A stretch of DNA of 64,000 nucleotides, taken from NCBI RefSeq assembly GCF_030766935.1, contig NZ_JASERL010000006.1, forward strand, positions 186,001 through 250,000. Reading direction: 5' to 3'. Shown here in pieces: positions 16,897-25,332 of this stretch. The notes beneath the pieces are model-generated. The model had not been told where the DNA came from and ran no database searches. It was given only the letters and a program-made list of their open reading frames with translations. The DNA comes from Streptomyces sp. KL109B. GTDB taxonomy: Bacteria; Actinomycetota; Actinomycetes; Streptomycetales; Streptomycetaceae. Numbering within the stretch: the first letter of the stretch is position 1; each line of letters opens with the position of its first letter. The position numbers and the translations under genes were made by a program.

Positions 16897-18282
16897 ATGG
16901 CCGAAACCGACCCACCTGTGACCGACCCACCTGTGACCGACACACCAGCCACCGACACACCATCCACCGACCCACCTGTCACCACGCGTGAGGCCCAACG
17001 CACCGTCCACCCGCATCTGGTGAGCCCCCGGCTGCGCTGGCAGATCTTCGCGGTCACCTGGATCGCGTACGCGGGCTTCTACTTCGTCCGGCAGGCGTTC
17101 TCCGTCGCCAAGCTGGGCATCCTGGACGACCCCGTCCTCTCCCACACCCTCTCCGAACGCGTCCTCGGTGTCATCGACGCGGTCTACCTCGCCGCCTACG
17201 CCGTCGGCCAGTTCGTCTGGGGAGCGTGGTCCGACCGCTTCGGTCCGCGCGTCGTCGTCATCACCGGCATGGTCGGCGCGATCGGCGCCGGGCTGTTGAT
17301 GGGTGCCTCCAGCGCGCTGCTCGTGTTCGGCGGCGCCATGGTGATCCAGGGCCTGGCGCAGTCGGCGGGCTGGGCGCCGCTGTGCAAGAACATGGGCGCG
17401 TTCTTCCCGGTCGCCGAGCGCGGCCGGGTGCTGGGATTCTGGTCCACCAACTACGCGTTCGGCGGCCTCGCGGCGCCCCCGTTCCTCGGCTGGCTCGCGT
17501 ACTCCGTCTTCGACAGCTGGCACGCGGCGTTCTTCTGCGGCTCCGCGACGCTCGCGGTCGTCCTCGTGCTCTTCGTCGTCTTCCAGTGCAACGCGCCCGA
17601 GGGGGAGGGGAGTTCGGAGCAGGTCGGCGACACCAAGCAGCGCGGCAGCAGTCTCGCCCTGTACCGCAAGACCCTGCGCGACCCCATGGTGCTCACCCTC
17701 GGCGCCGCCTACTTCCTGCTCAAACCGGCCCGTTACGCGATCCTGCTGTGGGGTCCGGTGCTGGTCAGCCAACGGCTGCCGAACGTCGACAAGGTGGCGG
17801 CCACGGTCATCCCGGTCGCGTTCGGCGCCGCGGGCGTGGTCGCGCCGATCGCCGTGGGCTGGGTCTCGGACAAGCTCTTCCAGTCCCGCCGCGTGCCCGC
17901 CTGCGTGCTGTCCCTCGCCCTGCTGACCGTCGTGTTGGCCCTGTTCATTCCGCTCACCGCGACCGACAGCGTCGGTGTCATGGTCGTCCTGCTCGCCGTG
18001 ATCGGCCTTTCCGTGTACGCCGCCGACTCGATGATCTCGTGTGTCGCGGCGGTGGACTTCGGGGCCGAGGAGGGCGCGGGCACGGCCGCCGGCATGGTCA
18101 ACGGCTGTGGTTCGGTCGGCGCGATCCTCGGCGGCCTGCTGCCCGGATTCCTCTCCGGCTCCGCCCTGTTCCTGCTCTTCTCCGTCGCCGCCGCGCTGGC
18201 CGGCGCGGTCATGATCCCGCACTGGAACCGCCGCCCGCGCACGGCCTTCGGCCCGGCCGAGGAGACACTGGCGACGCGCTGA
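16897..18282 (+). CDS. Organophosphate-type MFS transporter (candidate phosphonoacetate uptake)
   Basis: 461 residues. The first ~30 are a Thr/Asp/Pro low-complexity stretch made of near repeats (DPPVTDPPVTDTPATDTP). Helix 1 begins at RWQIFAVTWIAYAGFYFVRQAFSVAKLG, which with AYAVGQFVWGAWSDRFGPRVVV is typical of the organophosphate:phosphate antiporter branch of MFS (GlpT/UhpT/PgtP). The pattern AGWAPLCKNMGAFFPVAERGRVLGFWSTNYAFGG also fits this branch. Placed directly after phnA on the same strand, it is a good candidate for taking up phosphonoacetate or a related phosphonate; that role is inferred. GAGGA lies about 10 nt before the ATG. Confidence 0.8.
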   Translation: MAETDPPVTDPPVTDTPATDTPSTDPPVTTREAQRTVHPHLVSPRLRWQIFAVTWIAYAGFYFVRQAFSVAKLGILDDPVLSHTLSERVLGVIDAVYLAAYAVGQFVWGAWSDRFGPRVVVITGMVGAIGAGLLMGASSALLVFGGAMVIQGLAQSAGWAPLCKNMGAFFPVAERGRVLGFWSTNYAFGGLAAPPFLGWLAYSVFDSWHAAFFCGSATLAVVLVLFVVFQCNAPEGEGSSEQVGDTKQRGSSLALYRKTLRDPMVLTLGAAYFLLKPARYAILLWGPVLVSQRLPNVDKVAATVIPVAFGAAGVVAPIAVGWVSDKLFQSRRVPACVLSLALLTVVLALFIPLTATDSVGVMVVLLAVIGLSVYAADSMISCVAAVDFGAEEGAGTAAGMVNGCGSVGAILGGLLPGFLSGSALFLLFSVAAALAGAVMIPHWNRRPRTAFGPAEETLATR

Positions 18283-18300
18283 CGCACGTACGCGCCACGT

Positions 18301-18347
18301 ACTGAATAGGGCCGGTTCCCCTCGGAGGGGAACCGGCCCTATTCAGT
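18301..18347. terminator. Strong bidirectional terminator
   Basis: Perfect inverted repeat with 22-bp arms (18301-18322 and 18326-18347) and a CGG loop; it begins with the A/T-rich ACTGAATAG and ends with its complement, so the transcript has a U/A-rich end on both strands. It lies between convergent transporter and aldehyde dehydrogenase genes. Confidence 0.9.
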
Positions 18348-18362
18348 GGTGCTGGCGGGCGC

Positions 18363-19832
18363 TCAGTACGTGATGCAGGCCGAGTGCCACGACGTATAGA
18401 AGTCGAAGACCTCCGGCGAGCACTCCGGCGGGCCGTACTGGCTGGCCTTGTCGCCGATGTGCGGCAGGTGCGCGTACGCGCCGACACCGGGCCGGTTGAC
18501 GTGCAGCATGCCCGCCTCGAAGCGGTCGAGGGCCTCGAACGCGCGGGTCTGCGAGGCGGTGAACACCGTCCCGGACATGCCGTACTTCACCGAGTTCGCG
18601 ATCCGCAGCGCGTCGTCGAAGTCCTCGGCGTCCACCACCGCGAGTACCGGGCCGAACACCTCCTCCTGCGCCAACTCTGCGTCCCACGGCACGTCCCGGA
18701 TCACCGTCGGCTGGACGTAGCAGCCCTCCGCGAGATCGGGGCGCTCCTCGCGGCCCCCGCCGCACACCACCTTTCCGCCGTCGCGCTGCGCGCCCGCGAT
18801 CGCGGCGAGCGCCGCGTCGAGCCGTACGGGGTCCACCACCGGGCACAGCTCGGACGCCTCGTCGAAGCCGGGCCCCACCCGCAGATGCGCGACCCGGGCC
18901 ACGAGCCGCTCAAGGAACTCCTCGCGCACCCGTACGTCGACGACGGCCCGGCTGGTCGCCGAACACCGCTGCCCCGCCTGCCCGAACGCCCCGTGCACGA
19001 CGGCGTCCACCGCCTTGTCGAGGTCGGCGTCGTCGCACACCACGACCGCGTTCTTGCCGCCGAGTTCCAGCTGCGTACGCAGCAGCCGCCCGGCGCCGCC
19101 CGTATGGATCGCGGTGCCGACGGGCAGCGAACCGGTGAAGCTGATGCCGGCCACGCCCGGGTTCGCGACGAGCGCCTCACCGGCCGCCGCGTCGCCCTGC
19201 ACCAGATTGAGCACGCCGTCCGGAAGCCCCGCCTCGTGGAAGACGTCGACCAGCAGCGCCGAGGTGAGCGGCGTCAGCGGCGAGGGCTTGAGGATCGCGG
19301 TGCAGCCCGCGAGCAGCGCGGGCGCCACCTTCCACATCGGGATGGCGAGCGGGAAGTTCCACGGCGATATCAGCCCCACCACACCGATCGGCTTGCGGAA
19401 GGTGTACGCGAACGTGCGCTCCTCCTCCGCCGGAGCGGTGACCCCGCCCAGCAGCCGGGCCTGACCGGCCGTGAACTCCAGGACCGCCATGGCCCGTTGG
19501 ACCTCGCCCGTGGCCTCCTTCAGGAGCTTGCCCTGCTCGCGCGTGATCGCGTACGCCAGTTCCCGTTCGCGGCGCCCCAGGATGTGCAGCGCCTTCGTCA
19601 GATACGCCGCCCGTTTGATGGGTCCGATGCCGCGCCAGTGGTCGAGCGCCCGCCGGGCCTCCTCGACCGCGAGGTCCACGTCGGCGCCGCCGGACTCCGC
19701 GAACTCGCCCAGAACATCGGAGAAGTCGGCCGGGTTCACATCGGGGCGGCGCTGCCCCGACTGGGCCGAGACCCACTGTCCGCCGATATGGTTCTCCGTC
19801 AGATACCCCGCCACTTCGAACCGCACAGCCAT
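18363..19832 (-). CDS. NAD(P)-dependent aldehyde dehydrogenase (possible phosphonoacetaldehyde dehydrogenase)
   Basis: 489 residues, normal ALDH length. Seen: GVVGLISPWNFPLAIPMWKVAPALLAG (cofactor region), TAILKPSPLTPLTS, GISFTGSLPVG, the glutamate motif LELGGKN, the catalytic cysteine in GQRCSATSR at residue 290, and EEVFGPVLAVVDAED. The C-terminus ends in a distinctive stretch (MLHVNRPGVGAYAHLPHIG...YGPPECSPEVFDFYTSWHSACITY). The gene is convergent with the phnA transporter, across a strong terminator. In the PhnW-PhnY-PhnA route, PhnY (an ALDH) makes phosphonoacetate, the PhnA substrate; proximity makes this a candidate. No phnW transaminase is in the window, so semialdehyde or benzaldehyde-type substrates remain possible. 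Confidence 0.85.
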   Translation of the reverse strand: MAVRFEVAGYLTENHIGGQWVSAQSGQRRPDVNPADFSDVLGEFAESGGADVDLAVEEARRALDHWRGIGPIKRAAYLTKALHILGRRERELAYAITREQGKLLKEATGEVQRAMAVLEFTAGQARLLGGVTAPAEEERTFAYTFRKPIGVVGLISPWNFPLAIPMWKVAPALLAGCTAILKPSPLTPLTSALLVDVFHEAGLPDGVLNLVQGDAAAGEALVANPGVAGISFTGSLPVGTAIHTGGAGRLLRTQLELGGKNAVVVCDDADLDKAVDAVVHGAFGQAGQRCSATSRAVVDVRVREEFLERLVARVAHLRVGPGFDEASELCPVVDPVRLDAALAAIAGAQRDGGKVVCGGGREERPDLAEGCYVQPTVIRDVPWDAELAQEEVFGPVLAVVDAEDFDDALRIANSVKYGMSGTVFTASQTRAFEALDRFEAGMLHVNRPGVGAYAHLPHIGDKASQYGPPECSPEVFDFYTSWHSACITY

Positions 19833-19988
19833 GCCCCTGCTCCTTCGCAGCCGGTGGGATCGTCCTCGCCACCTTCACCCGCTGGGCAGCGGGCGAACAA
19901 CGGGTGATCCGCCAATACCGGGTATAGGGGCTGGCTATCGCGGGTCCGGTGCCTCGTCGAGCGGCCCGCGCGACGCGTCGGCCGCCGG

Positions 19989-21089
19989 TCAGCTCGCGGG
20001 CTTCGCCGTGACGCGCACGGGATGGTCGAGGATCTGGTTGTTCAGATACCCGAGCCGGTTCCACGGGACGTGGGCCGGCTGGGTGCGGCCCGTGTCGTCG
20101 GTGGCGCGCACGGAGATGGTGTGTTCGCCCGGCTCGGGGTGCCAGGAGAAGTCCCAGCGGGTCCAGGCCCCCGCCTCCCCGGAGTCGGTGAGCCGGGCCT
20201 CCCGCCAGGGGCCCCGGTCGATGCTGTACGCCACCGACGCGATGCGCTGCTCCCCGGCGAAGGACCGTCCGCGGACGAGTTGGGGACGCGGTTCCAGGCG
20301 GGCGGGCCAGTCGAGTTCCACCAGGCTGGTCACCGGCAGCGCGTTGATGGGTGTGCCAAGGACGGGCCCGTGCGCCGGGTGTTCGGGGCCGATGAGCACG
20401 TAGTCCTCGGTGTTCCACGGCACTTGGATCGGCGCCCGTGACACCTCGATCGCGCCGACCCACTTGATGCTGGCCGCGCCCAGCCACCCCGACACCACGA
20501 CCCGCGCCGGGTAGCCGTGGTCGGGCGGCAGCGGCTCGCCGTTCATGGCCAGCGCGAGGAGTGTGTCGTCGGCCAGCGCCTTGTCCAGGGACATCGGCCG
20601 CCGGGCCCGGCACTCGTCGAGCGCCACCGGCATCACATCGTGCGCGTCCGGTCGCACGCCCGCCGCCTCCAGCAGGTCCCGCAGCCGTACGCCGGTCCAC
20701 TCGGCGGTGCTGACGGCGCCACGCCCCCACGGCGTACCGGCGATGCGCCGACCGTGCTCCCGGCCGAACAGCACCCGCCGATTGCCCGCGCACTCGATCG
20801 TGCGCGTGACGGAGACAAGCGGGAACGCCCGCCACAGATCGTCGTAGCCGAAGGTGACGGGCGCCTCGACACCGTCGCCCCCGATCCGCAGGGACCACCG
20901 GTCGGCGTCGATGCGGGGTGTGGGGGAGTGGCTGCGGACGAAGAAGTGGTCGTTGGAGGTGAGACGGCCCGGCATCCGGTCCGCCCTGGTACCGAAGTCG
21001 AGTCCGGTACCGGTGTCCTCCATGAACTCGTCCGAGATCGGCTTGACCACTCCGGGCACCGTGCTGACTGCTGCGTCGCTTGTCGCCAT
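19989..21089 (-). CDS. Molybdopterin-dependent sulfite oxidase-family protein
   Basis: 366 residues from ATG at 21089 (MATSDAAVSTV). Domains: an oxidoreductase molybdopterin-binding domain with RTIECAGNRR, in which Cys100 is the expected Mo ligand, plus RPMSLDKALADDTLLALAMNGEPLPPDHGYPARVVV and GAASIKWVGAIEV, both hallmark stretches. Then a C-terminal Mo-co oxidoreductase dimerisation domain with an Ig-like fold (RIASVAYSIDRGPWREARL...WDFSWHPEPGEHTISVRATDDTGR). No Tat signal is visible, so it is probably cytosolic. The family includes sulfite oxidase and sulfite dehydrogenase; no haem domain is present. It is separated from the ALDH by 156 nt with no gene and is transcribed in the same direction. 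Real substrate not determined. Confidence 0.87.
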   Translation of the reverse strand: MATSDAAVSTVPGVVKPISDEFMEDTGTGLDFGTRADRMPGRLTSNDHFFVRSHSPTPRIDADRWSLRIGGDGVEAPVTFGYDDLWRAFPLVSVTRTIECAGNRRVLFGREHGRRIAGTPWGRGAVSTAEWTGVRLRDLLEAAGVRPDAHDVMPVALDECRARRPMSLDKALADDTLLALAMNGEPLPPDHGYPARVVVSGWLGAASIKWVGAIEVSRAPIQVPWNTEDYVLIGPEHPAHGPVLGTPINALPVTSLVELDWPARLEPRPQLVRGRSFAGEQRIASVAYSIDRGPWREARLTDSGEAGAWTRWDFSWHPEPGEHTISVRATDDTGRTQPAHVPWNRLGYLNNQILDHPVRVTAKPAS

Positions 21090-21181
21090 GGCTCCACGGT
21101 GGGCGCGCACGGCGCGGGCTGCTAGCCATTGGTCCCCTATGGGGGCATAACCGCGGTCTATGTCCTACGCGAGCGTGGCGG

Positions 21182-21943
21182 TCACCGGCGCTGGCGGACG
21201 TGCAGCAGCGGGGCGCCCGCCGGGTACAGGTACTTCGCGGCGAACACCGGCTGGCTGCCCCAGGACACGACCTGCGTGACGAGCGTCGCCGGGGTCTGCG
21301 CGGGCCGCCCCATCGCCGTGCCGCGCTCCTCGCCGAGCACGGTCGCCCCGACGGTGCTGCGGCCGGTGAGCGGGGCGTCGGTGGCGGCGAGGAGGACGGC
21401 GCTCATGCTGCGGTCGCCGGCCTCGACGCCGCTCGCCCCGGCCGCGCCGTCGAGCAGCTCGGGTCCTTCGGGGACGACCTCGGCGAGCATGGTGTCATCG
21501 ACGGCCCACTCGTGCGCGAAGCACGCGGGCACGCCGTCGGCCGACAGCAGGGTCTCCCAGAACCAGGTGCTGTCACTGCCGGACAGCCGCAGGTGGTGCG
21601 CGGAGAAGTCGGTGGGCATGTCCCGGCTGGCGGCGAGCCGACGGCCGTGCACGTGCTGGGTGTCGAGCAGGGCCTCGACAGGGGAGAGGCGTTCGAGGCC
21701 GCGCGGCGGCAGCTGGTGACTGACCCGGCTCCCCACCCCGTGCTTGCGGGTGATCACGCCGTCCTCCTGGAGCAGGATCAGCACCTCGCGCAGGGCGGGG
21801 CGGCTCACCCCCAGCTCCCCGGCGAGCGCAGGCTCCGACGGCAGTACGGAACCGGGCGGGAAGGTGCCGTCGTGGATCGCGGCGACGATCCGCTCGTACA
21901 GCTCGACGCGGGGCGGTCGGCGGTGAGGTGCACGTGCGGTCAT
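21182..21943 (-). CDS. GntR-family regulator with UTRA effector domain
   Basis: 253 residues from ATG at 21943 with GAGAGG upstream; ATGs at 21964 and 21973 are alternatives. The winged helix is clear: VELYERIVAAIHDGTFPPGSVLPSEPALAGELGVSRPALREVLILLQEDGVITRKHGVGSRV. The second half (PRGLERLSPVEALLDTQHVHG... to ...QPVFAAKYLYPAGAPLLHVRQRR) fits the chorismate-lyase-like UTRA ligand domain of the HutC subfamily. It is divergent from nucleoside hydrolase, and the 258-nt intergenic region holds a perfect TTGTC-A-GACAA palindrome. By position it controls nucleoside uptake and hydrolysis; the effector is not known. Confidence 0.85.
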   Translation of the reverse strand: MTARAPHRRPPRVELYERIVAAIHDGTFPPGSVLPSEPALAGELGVSRPALREVLILLQEDGVITRKHGVGSRVSHQLPPRGLERLSPVEALLDTQHVHGRRLAASRDMPTDFSAHHLRLSGSDSTWFWETLLSADGVPACFAHEWAVDDTMLAEVVPEGPELLDGAAGASGVEAGDRSMSAVLLAATDAPLTGRSTVGATVLGEERGTAMGRPAQTPATLVTQVVSWGSQPVFAAKYLYPAGAPLLHVRQRR

Positions 21944-21971
21944 GGAGCGGGGCCTCTCGGTCATGTCATCC

Positions 21972-21998
21972 ATTGTCCGACGGGAGGTTGTCAGACGT
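21972..21998. promoter_or_regulatory. Two imperfect GntR-operator-like sites near the gntR start
   Basis: ATTGTCCGACGG (21972-21983) and GGTTGTCAGACGT (21986-21998) both carry the core TTGTC-N-GAC seen in the perfect palindrome at 22115-22131. They overlap the 5' end of the GntR gene and suit autorepression. Confidence 0.45.
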
Positions 21999-22114
21999 GT
22001 CTCGGGTGCGGTGGATGCCGGGATCGGCATGCACCTCGCGCGATACGCCGGTCAACGTCACAAATCAACCTCTTGTCAGCCCTGCGGATCGGTGCTTACG
22101 CTCCCACCCGAATC

Positions 22115-22131
22115 CAGTTGTCAGACAACTG
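22115..22131. promoter_or_regulatory. GntR-type operator palindrome upstream of nucleoside hydrolase
   Basis: CAGTTGTC-A-GACAACTG, 8-base arms around one base, centred 79 nt upstream of the nucleoside hydrolase ATG. TTGTCNGACAA is a usual form of GntR-superfamily operators. Confidence 0.65.
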
Positions 22132-22140
22132 AGACTCGAA

Positions 22141-22176
22141 GTCGCTCAAGCCGCTCAAGTCGCTCGAGCCGCTCAG
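22141..22176 (+). repeat. Four tandem 9-nt repeats in a 5' leader
   Basis: GTCGCTCAA, GCCGCTCAA, GTCGCTCGA, GCCGCTCAG follow each other without gap, between the operator palindrome and the nucleoside hydrolase ATG. The unit alternates GTC/GCC, so it is really an 18-nt unit repeated twice. No coding frame is evident. Confidence 0.8.
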
Positions 22177-22201
22177 AGTTCGTGACACCGAAAGGCCCCC
22201 G

Positions 22202-23200
22202 ATGAACGCCCCCCTGCCCCTGCTCATGGACTGCGACACCGGCGTCGACGACGCCCTCGCCCTCCTCTACCTCGCCGGCACCCCCGGAGCGGACCTCCGT
22301 GGTGTCACCACCGTCGCGGGCAACACCAGCGCCGCACAGGCCGCGACCAACACCCTCCAGGTGCTCGAACTCGCCGGCCGCACCGACATCCCCGTAGCCG
22401 CCGGAGCCGCCACCCCGCTCACCGGAGCCGAGCCCGAGTACGCCACCCACGTGCACGGCGACAACGGCATCGGCAACATCCAACTCCCGCCGCCCACCGC
22501 CGAGATCGACCGCCGCGACGCCGTACAGCTCATCATCGACACCGCGTACGAGGCCGGGGGCGACCTGCACATCCTGGCCACCGCACCCCTCACCAACCTC
22601 GCCCACGCCCTGGAGCGCGAGCCGCGCCTGCCCGAACTCGTCCGCCACGTCACGGTGATGGGCGGCGCCGTCCACCACCCCGGCAACGTAGGCCCCCGCG
22701 CCGAGGCCAACATCGGCAACGACCCCGAGGCGGCCGAGCGGGTCATCGCCGCCGGCTGGGAGGTGACGATCGTCCCCCTCGACGTGACCATGCGCGAGCG
22801 CCTCACCCCCGCCCACCAGGACCGGCTGCGCGCCCACGGCACCCCGCTCAGCCGCTTCGCCGCCGACGCCCTCGACGTCTACTTCGACTTCCACGAGCGG
22901 ATCGTGTTCCCGTTCCGCGCCTCCGCCTGCCACGACCCGCTGGCCGCCGCCATGGCCGTCGGCGAGCTCACCCCCGTGCTCGCCCCACAGCTGCACGTCA
23001 CCGTCGACACCACACAAGGGCCCGCGCGCGGCGAACTCGTCGCCGATACCCGCGGCATGTACCGCGGCTACCCGCGCACCGCCGAGGCCAACGCCCGCGT
23101 CCTCCTGGAGACCGACGGCACGTTCCCCGACCGGCTCGTGGAGCGCCTCACCACCATGGCCACCGCCGGGACCGCGCCGTCTTCCGGGGCCCGGTCATGA
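22202..23200 (+). CDS. Inosine/uridine-preferring nucleoside hydrolase
   Basis: 332 residues. Hydrolyses the N-glycosidic bond of ribonucleosides, giving base and ribose. The calcium-binding aspartate cluster is at the N-terminus (LLMDCDTGVDDALALLYL, Asp residues ~10-16), then VTTVAGNTSAAQAATNTLQVLELAGR, HGDNGIGN, the mid-protein VTVMGGAVHHPGNVGPRAEANIGNDPEAA stretch that closes the active site, and FRASACHDPLAAAMAV with the last metal Asp. Normal length for the family (310-340). The downstream MFS gene overlaps by 4 nt (ATGA), so the two are translationally coupled. Likely repressed by the divergent GntR protein. Confidence 0.92.
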   Translation: MNAPLPLLMDCDTGVDDALALLYLAGTPGADLRGVTTVAGNTSAAQAATNTLQVLELAGRTDIPVAAGAATPLTGAEPEYATHVHGDNGIGNIQLPPPTAEIDRRDAVQLIIDTAYEAGGDLHILATAPLTNLAHALEREPRLPELVRHVTVMGGAVHHPGNVGPRAEANIGNDPEAAERVIAAGWEVTIVPLDVTMRERLTPAHQDRLRAHGTPLSRFAADALDVYFDFHERIVFPFRASACHDPLAAAMAVGELTPVLAPQLHVTVDTTQGPARGELVADTRGMYRGYPRTAEANARVLLETDGTFPDRLVERLTTMATAGTAPSSGARS

Positions 23201-24606
23201 GCGGCGCCGCGCCCGCCGCGTCCGCCAAGAAGGCGGTTCTCGGCGGGAGTTCGCACGGCCTGCTGCTCACGGCGCTCATCGTCGCCGTGGTCGCGTTCCA
23301 GCTCGGCGCCTCCATGGTCACACCCGCGCTCCCCGAGATCGCCCGCGAGCTGAACGTCGCCGCCTCCGACGTCTCGGGCGCGCAGGACCTCTTCTTCCTC
23401 GTCGGCGGAGTCGCCGGTGTCGTCCTCGGGCGGCTCAGCGACCGGGTGGGCCGCCGCCGCATCCTGCTCGCCTCGATGGTCACCATGTGCCTCGGCGCGC
23501 TGATCGCCGCGGTCGCACCCAACGTCCCGGTCCTCATCGCCGGACGCATCCTCCAGGGCGCCTCCGGAGCCACCTTCCCCGTCACGTACATGCTGCTGCG
23601 CGACACCATGAGCCCGGCGCGCTTCGGCCCGGCCCTCGGCGTCGTCACCGCCATCAACGGCGGCGTCGGCGGGCTCGACGGCCTGATCGGCGGCGTCGTC
23701 GCGGACACCGTCGGCTTCCGCTGGATCTTCGGCGCCATCCTCGTCGTCGGCCTGGCCGCGATCGCCCTGCTGCTGCGCTTCCTGCCCGAGGTCGCGCCCA
23801 AGTCCGGGCGCCCGATGGACTGGTGGGGCGCCACCGCCCTGTCCGCCGCGCTCGTCTGCGTCAACCTCGCGCTCAGCAAGGGCTCCGAACACGGCTGGTC
23901 GGCGCCGCTGCCGCTCGCCCTCCTGGCAGGCGCGCTCGTCCTCCTGCTCGTCTTCTGGCAGACGGAGAAGCGCCGCACGGCCCCGCTCATCGCCGTACAG
24001 CACCTGCGCTCCCGCCAGGTGTGGCCGCTGCTAGCGACGACCCTGCTGACCCTGATCGGCGTCTTCTCCGCGATCAACTTCACGTTCGTCCTGCTCAGCC
24101 AGGACGGGGAGTTCGGCTTCGGCATGAGCGCGACCCTCTCCTCGCTGCTCTACCTCACGCCGCCCGCCGCCATCGGCCTGCTCTCCGCACCGCTGACCGG
24201 CTGGCTGGCACCCCGCACGGGCTGGCTCGTCCTGCTGCGCACGGGCCTCGGACTCAGCATTCTCGTCCTCCTCGTCACGGCCCTCCTCCCGGACAACCGA
24301 TGGCTGCTGTTCGGTGCCGCCTGCGCCCTCGGCGTCGCCTACAACGGCCTCGCCATGACCCCGCTCAACGCGCTCGGCGTCGTCGTCTCCCCGAAGGACA
24401 CGCCCGGCGCGGTCCCCGGCATCAACGCCGCCTGCTTCGGCATCGGCGCGTCCGTCGGCATCGCGCTCGTCGCCCCGGCGGTCGGCACCGGCACGCTCGG
24501 CGGCGTACAGGAGGCGCTGTGGATCTCCGTCGGCTTCACGTGCCTCGCGCTGCTCACGGCGTGCTGCCTGCGTCTTCCGAAGGAGGACACCGGAGCCGAC
24601 CTATAG
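23197..24606 (+). CDS. MFS transporter coupled to nucleoside hydrolase
   Basis: 469 residues with more than 12 hydrophobic segments, of the DHA2-like multidrug class: GGSSHGLLLTALIVAVVAFQLGASMVTPALPEIARELN at the start, the motif A loop GVVLGRLSDRVGRRRILLASMV and the motif C region GGVGGLDGLIGGVVADTVGFRWIFGAILVVG. The start overlaps the nucleoside hydrolase stop, so it is expressed with it. Its cargo could be a nucleoside or base, which is inference from context; by sequence alone it resembles efflux pumps. The methyltransferase gene begins 9 nt after its stop and may be co-transcribed. Confidence 0.82.
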   Translation: MSGAAPAASAKKAVLGGSSHGLLLTALIVAVVAFQLGASMVTPALPEIARELNVAASDVSGAQDLFFLVGGVAGVVLGRLSDRVGRRRILLASMVTMCLGALIAAVAPNVPVLIAGRILQGASGATFPVTYMLLRDTMSPARFGPALGVVTAINGGVGGLDGLIGGVVADTVGFRWIFGAILVVGLAAIALLLRFLPEVAPKSGRPMDWWGATALSAALVCVNLALSKGSEHGWSAPLPLALLAGALVLLLVFWQTEKRRTAPLIAVQHLRSRQVWPLLATTLLTLIGVFSAINFTFVLLSQDGEFGFGMSATLSSLLYLTPPAAIGLLSAPLTGWLAPRTGWLVLLRTGLGLSILVLLVTALLPDNRWLLFGAACALGVAYNGLAMTPLNALGVVVSPKDTPGAVPGINAACFGIGASVGIALVAPAVGTGTLGGVQEALWISVGFTCLALLTACCLRLPKEDTGADL

Positions 24607-24614
24607 TCGATCTC

Positions 24615-25226
24615 ATGAGTCGATGGCAGGAACTGACCGGTGGCACGTCCGGAAACGAGTACGCGGAGCGCTTCGAGGCACTGGCCCGCAGCGGAAAGGA
24701 CGTACACGGAGAGGCGTCGTTCTGCGCGGCCCTCGTCCCCGAAGGGGCCCGCGTGCTGGACGCCGGCTGCGGCACCGGACGCGTCATGATCCGCCTCGCG
24801 GAACTCGGATACGACTGCGTGGGCATCGACCTGGACGCCTCGATGCTGGAGGTGGCGCGGGAGCGGGCCCCTCAACTGCCCTGGTTCCAGGTCGACCTCA
24901 CCGAGTTCGACCCCGCCGCGCTCGGCATCACCGCGGACTTCGAACTCGTCGTCGCCGCCGGAAACGTCCTCCCGCTCCTCACCCCCGGCACCGAGGCCAC
25001 CGTGGTCAAGCGCCTCGCCGCCGCCCTGCGCCCCGGCGGCCTCCTCGTCACGGGCTTCGGCCTCGACGCCGCCCACCTCCCGGTGCCACCCACCATCACG
25101 CTGCCGGAGTACGACGCGTACTGCGCTTCGGCGGGCCTGTCGCTGGTCGACCGGTTCTCGACGTGGGGTGCGGAGCCGTACGAGGGGGGCGGGTACGCGG
25201 TGAGCGTGCATCGGATGGATGACTGA
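24615..25226 (+). CDS. Class I SAM-dependent methyltransferase
   Basis: 203 residues, a compact Rossmann methyltransferase. The SAM-binding motif I is RVLDAGCGTGRVMIRLAELGYDCVGIDLDASMLEVARER (residues ~47-85), motif II AELVVAAGNVLPLL-like (FELVVAAGNVLPLLT) and motif III RLAAALRPGGLLVTGFGL. The length and absence of any other domain suit a small-molecule methyltransferase. It starts 9 nt after the MFS stop codon. Substrate unknown. It is followed by about 100 nt that includes TAGGAT (25283-25288), a plausible -10 for the next operon. Confidence 0.85.
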   Translation: MSRWQELTGGTSGNEYAERFEALARSGKDVHGEASFCAALVPEGARVLDAGCGTGRVMIRLAELGYDCVGIDLDASMLEVARERAPQLPWFQVDLTEFDPAALGITADFELVVAAGNVLPLLTPGTEATVVKRLAAALRPGGLLVTGFGLDAAHLPVPPTITLPEYDAYCASAGLSLVDRFSTWGAEPYEGGGYAVSVHRMDD

Positions 25227-25332
25227 CGTTCGCCGCTGACGTGAGTTGTCCACAGGCGCTCCCACGGCCGCGTCCCGCGACTTAGGATTTCTTGGACGGA
25301 TTGCGGCGAGCGTGACGTTCGGGGGAGGCGCG

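Noticed and set aside
25283..25288. TAGGAT as promoter -10 of the NACHT operon
   Set aside because: No matching -35 at proper spacing (TTGTCC is 31 nt away), so not listed as a promoter.
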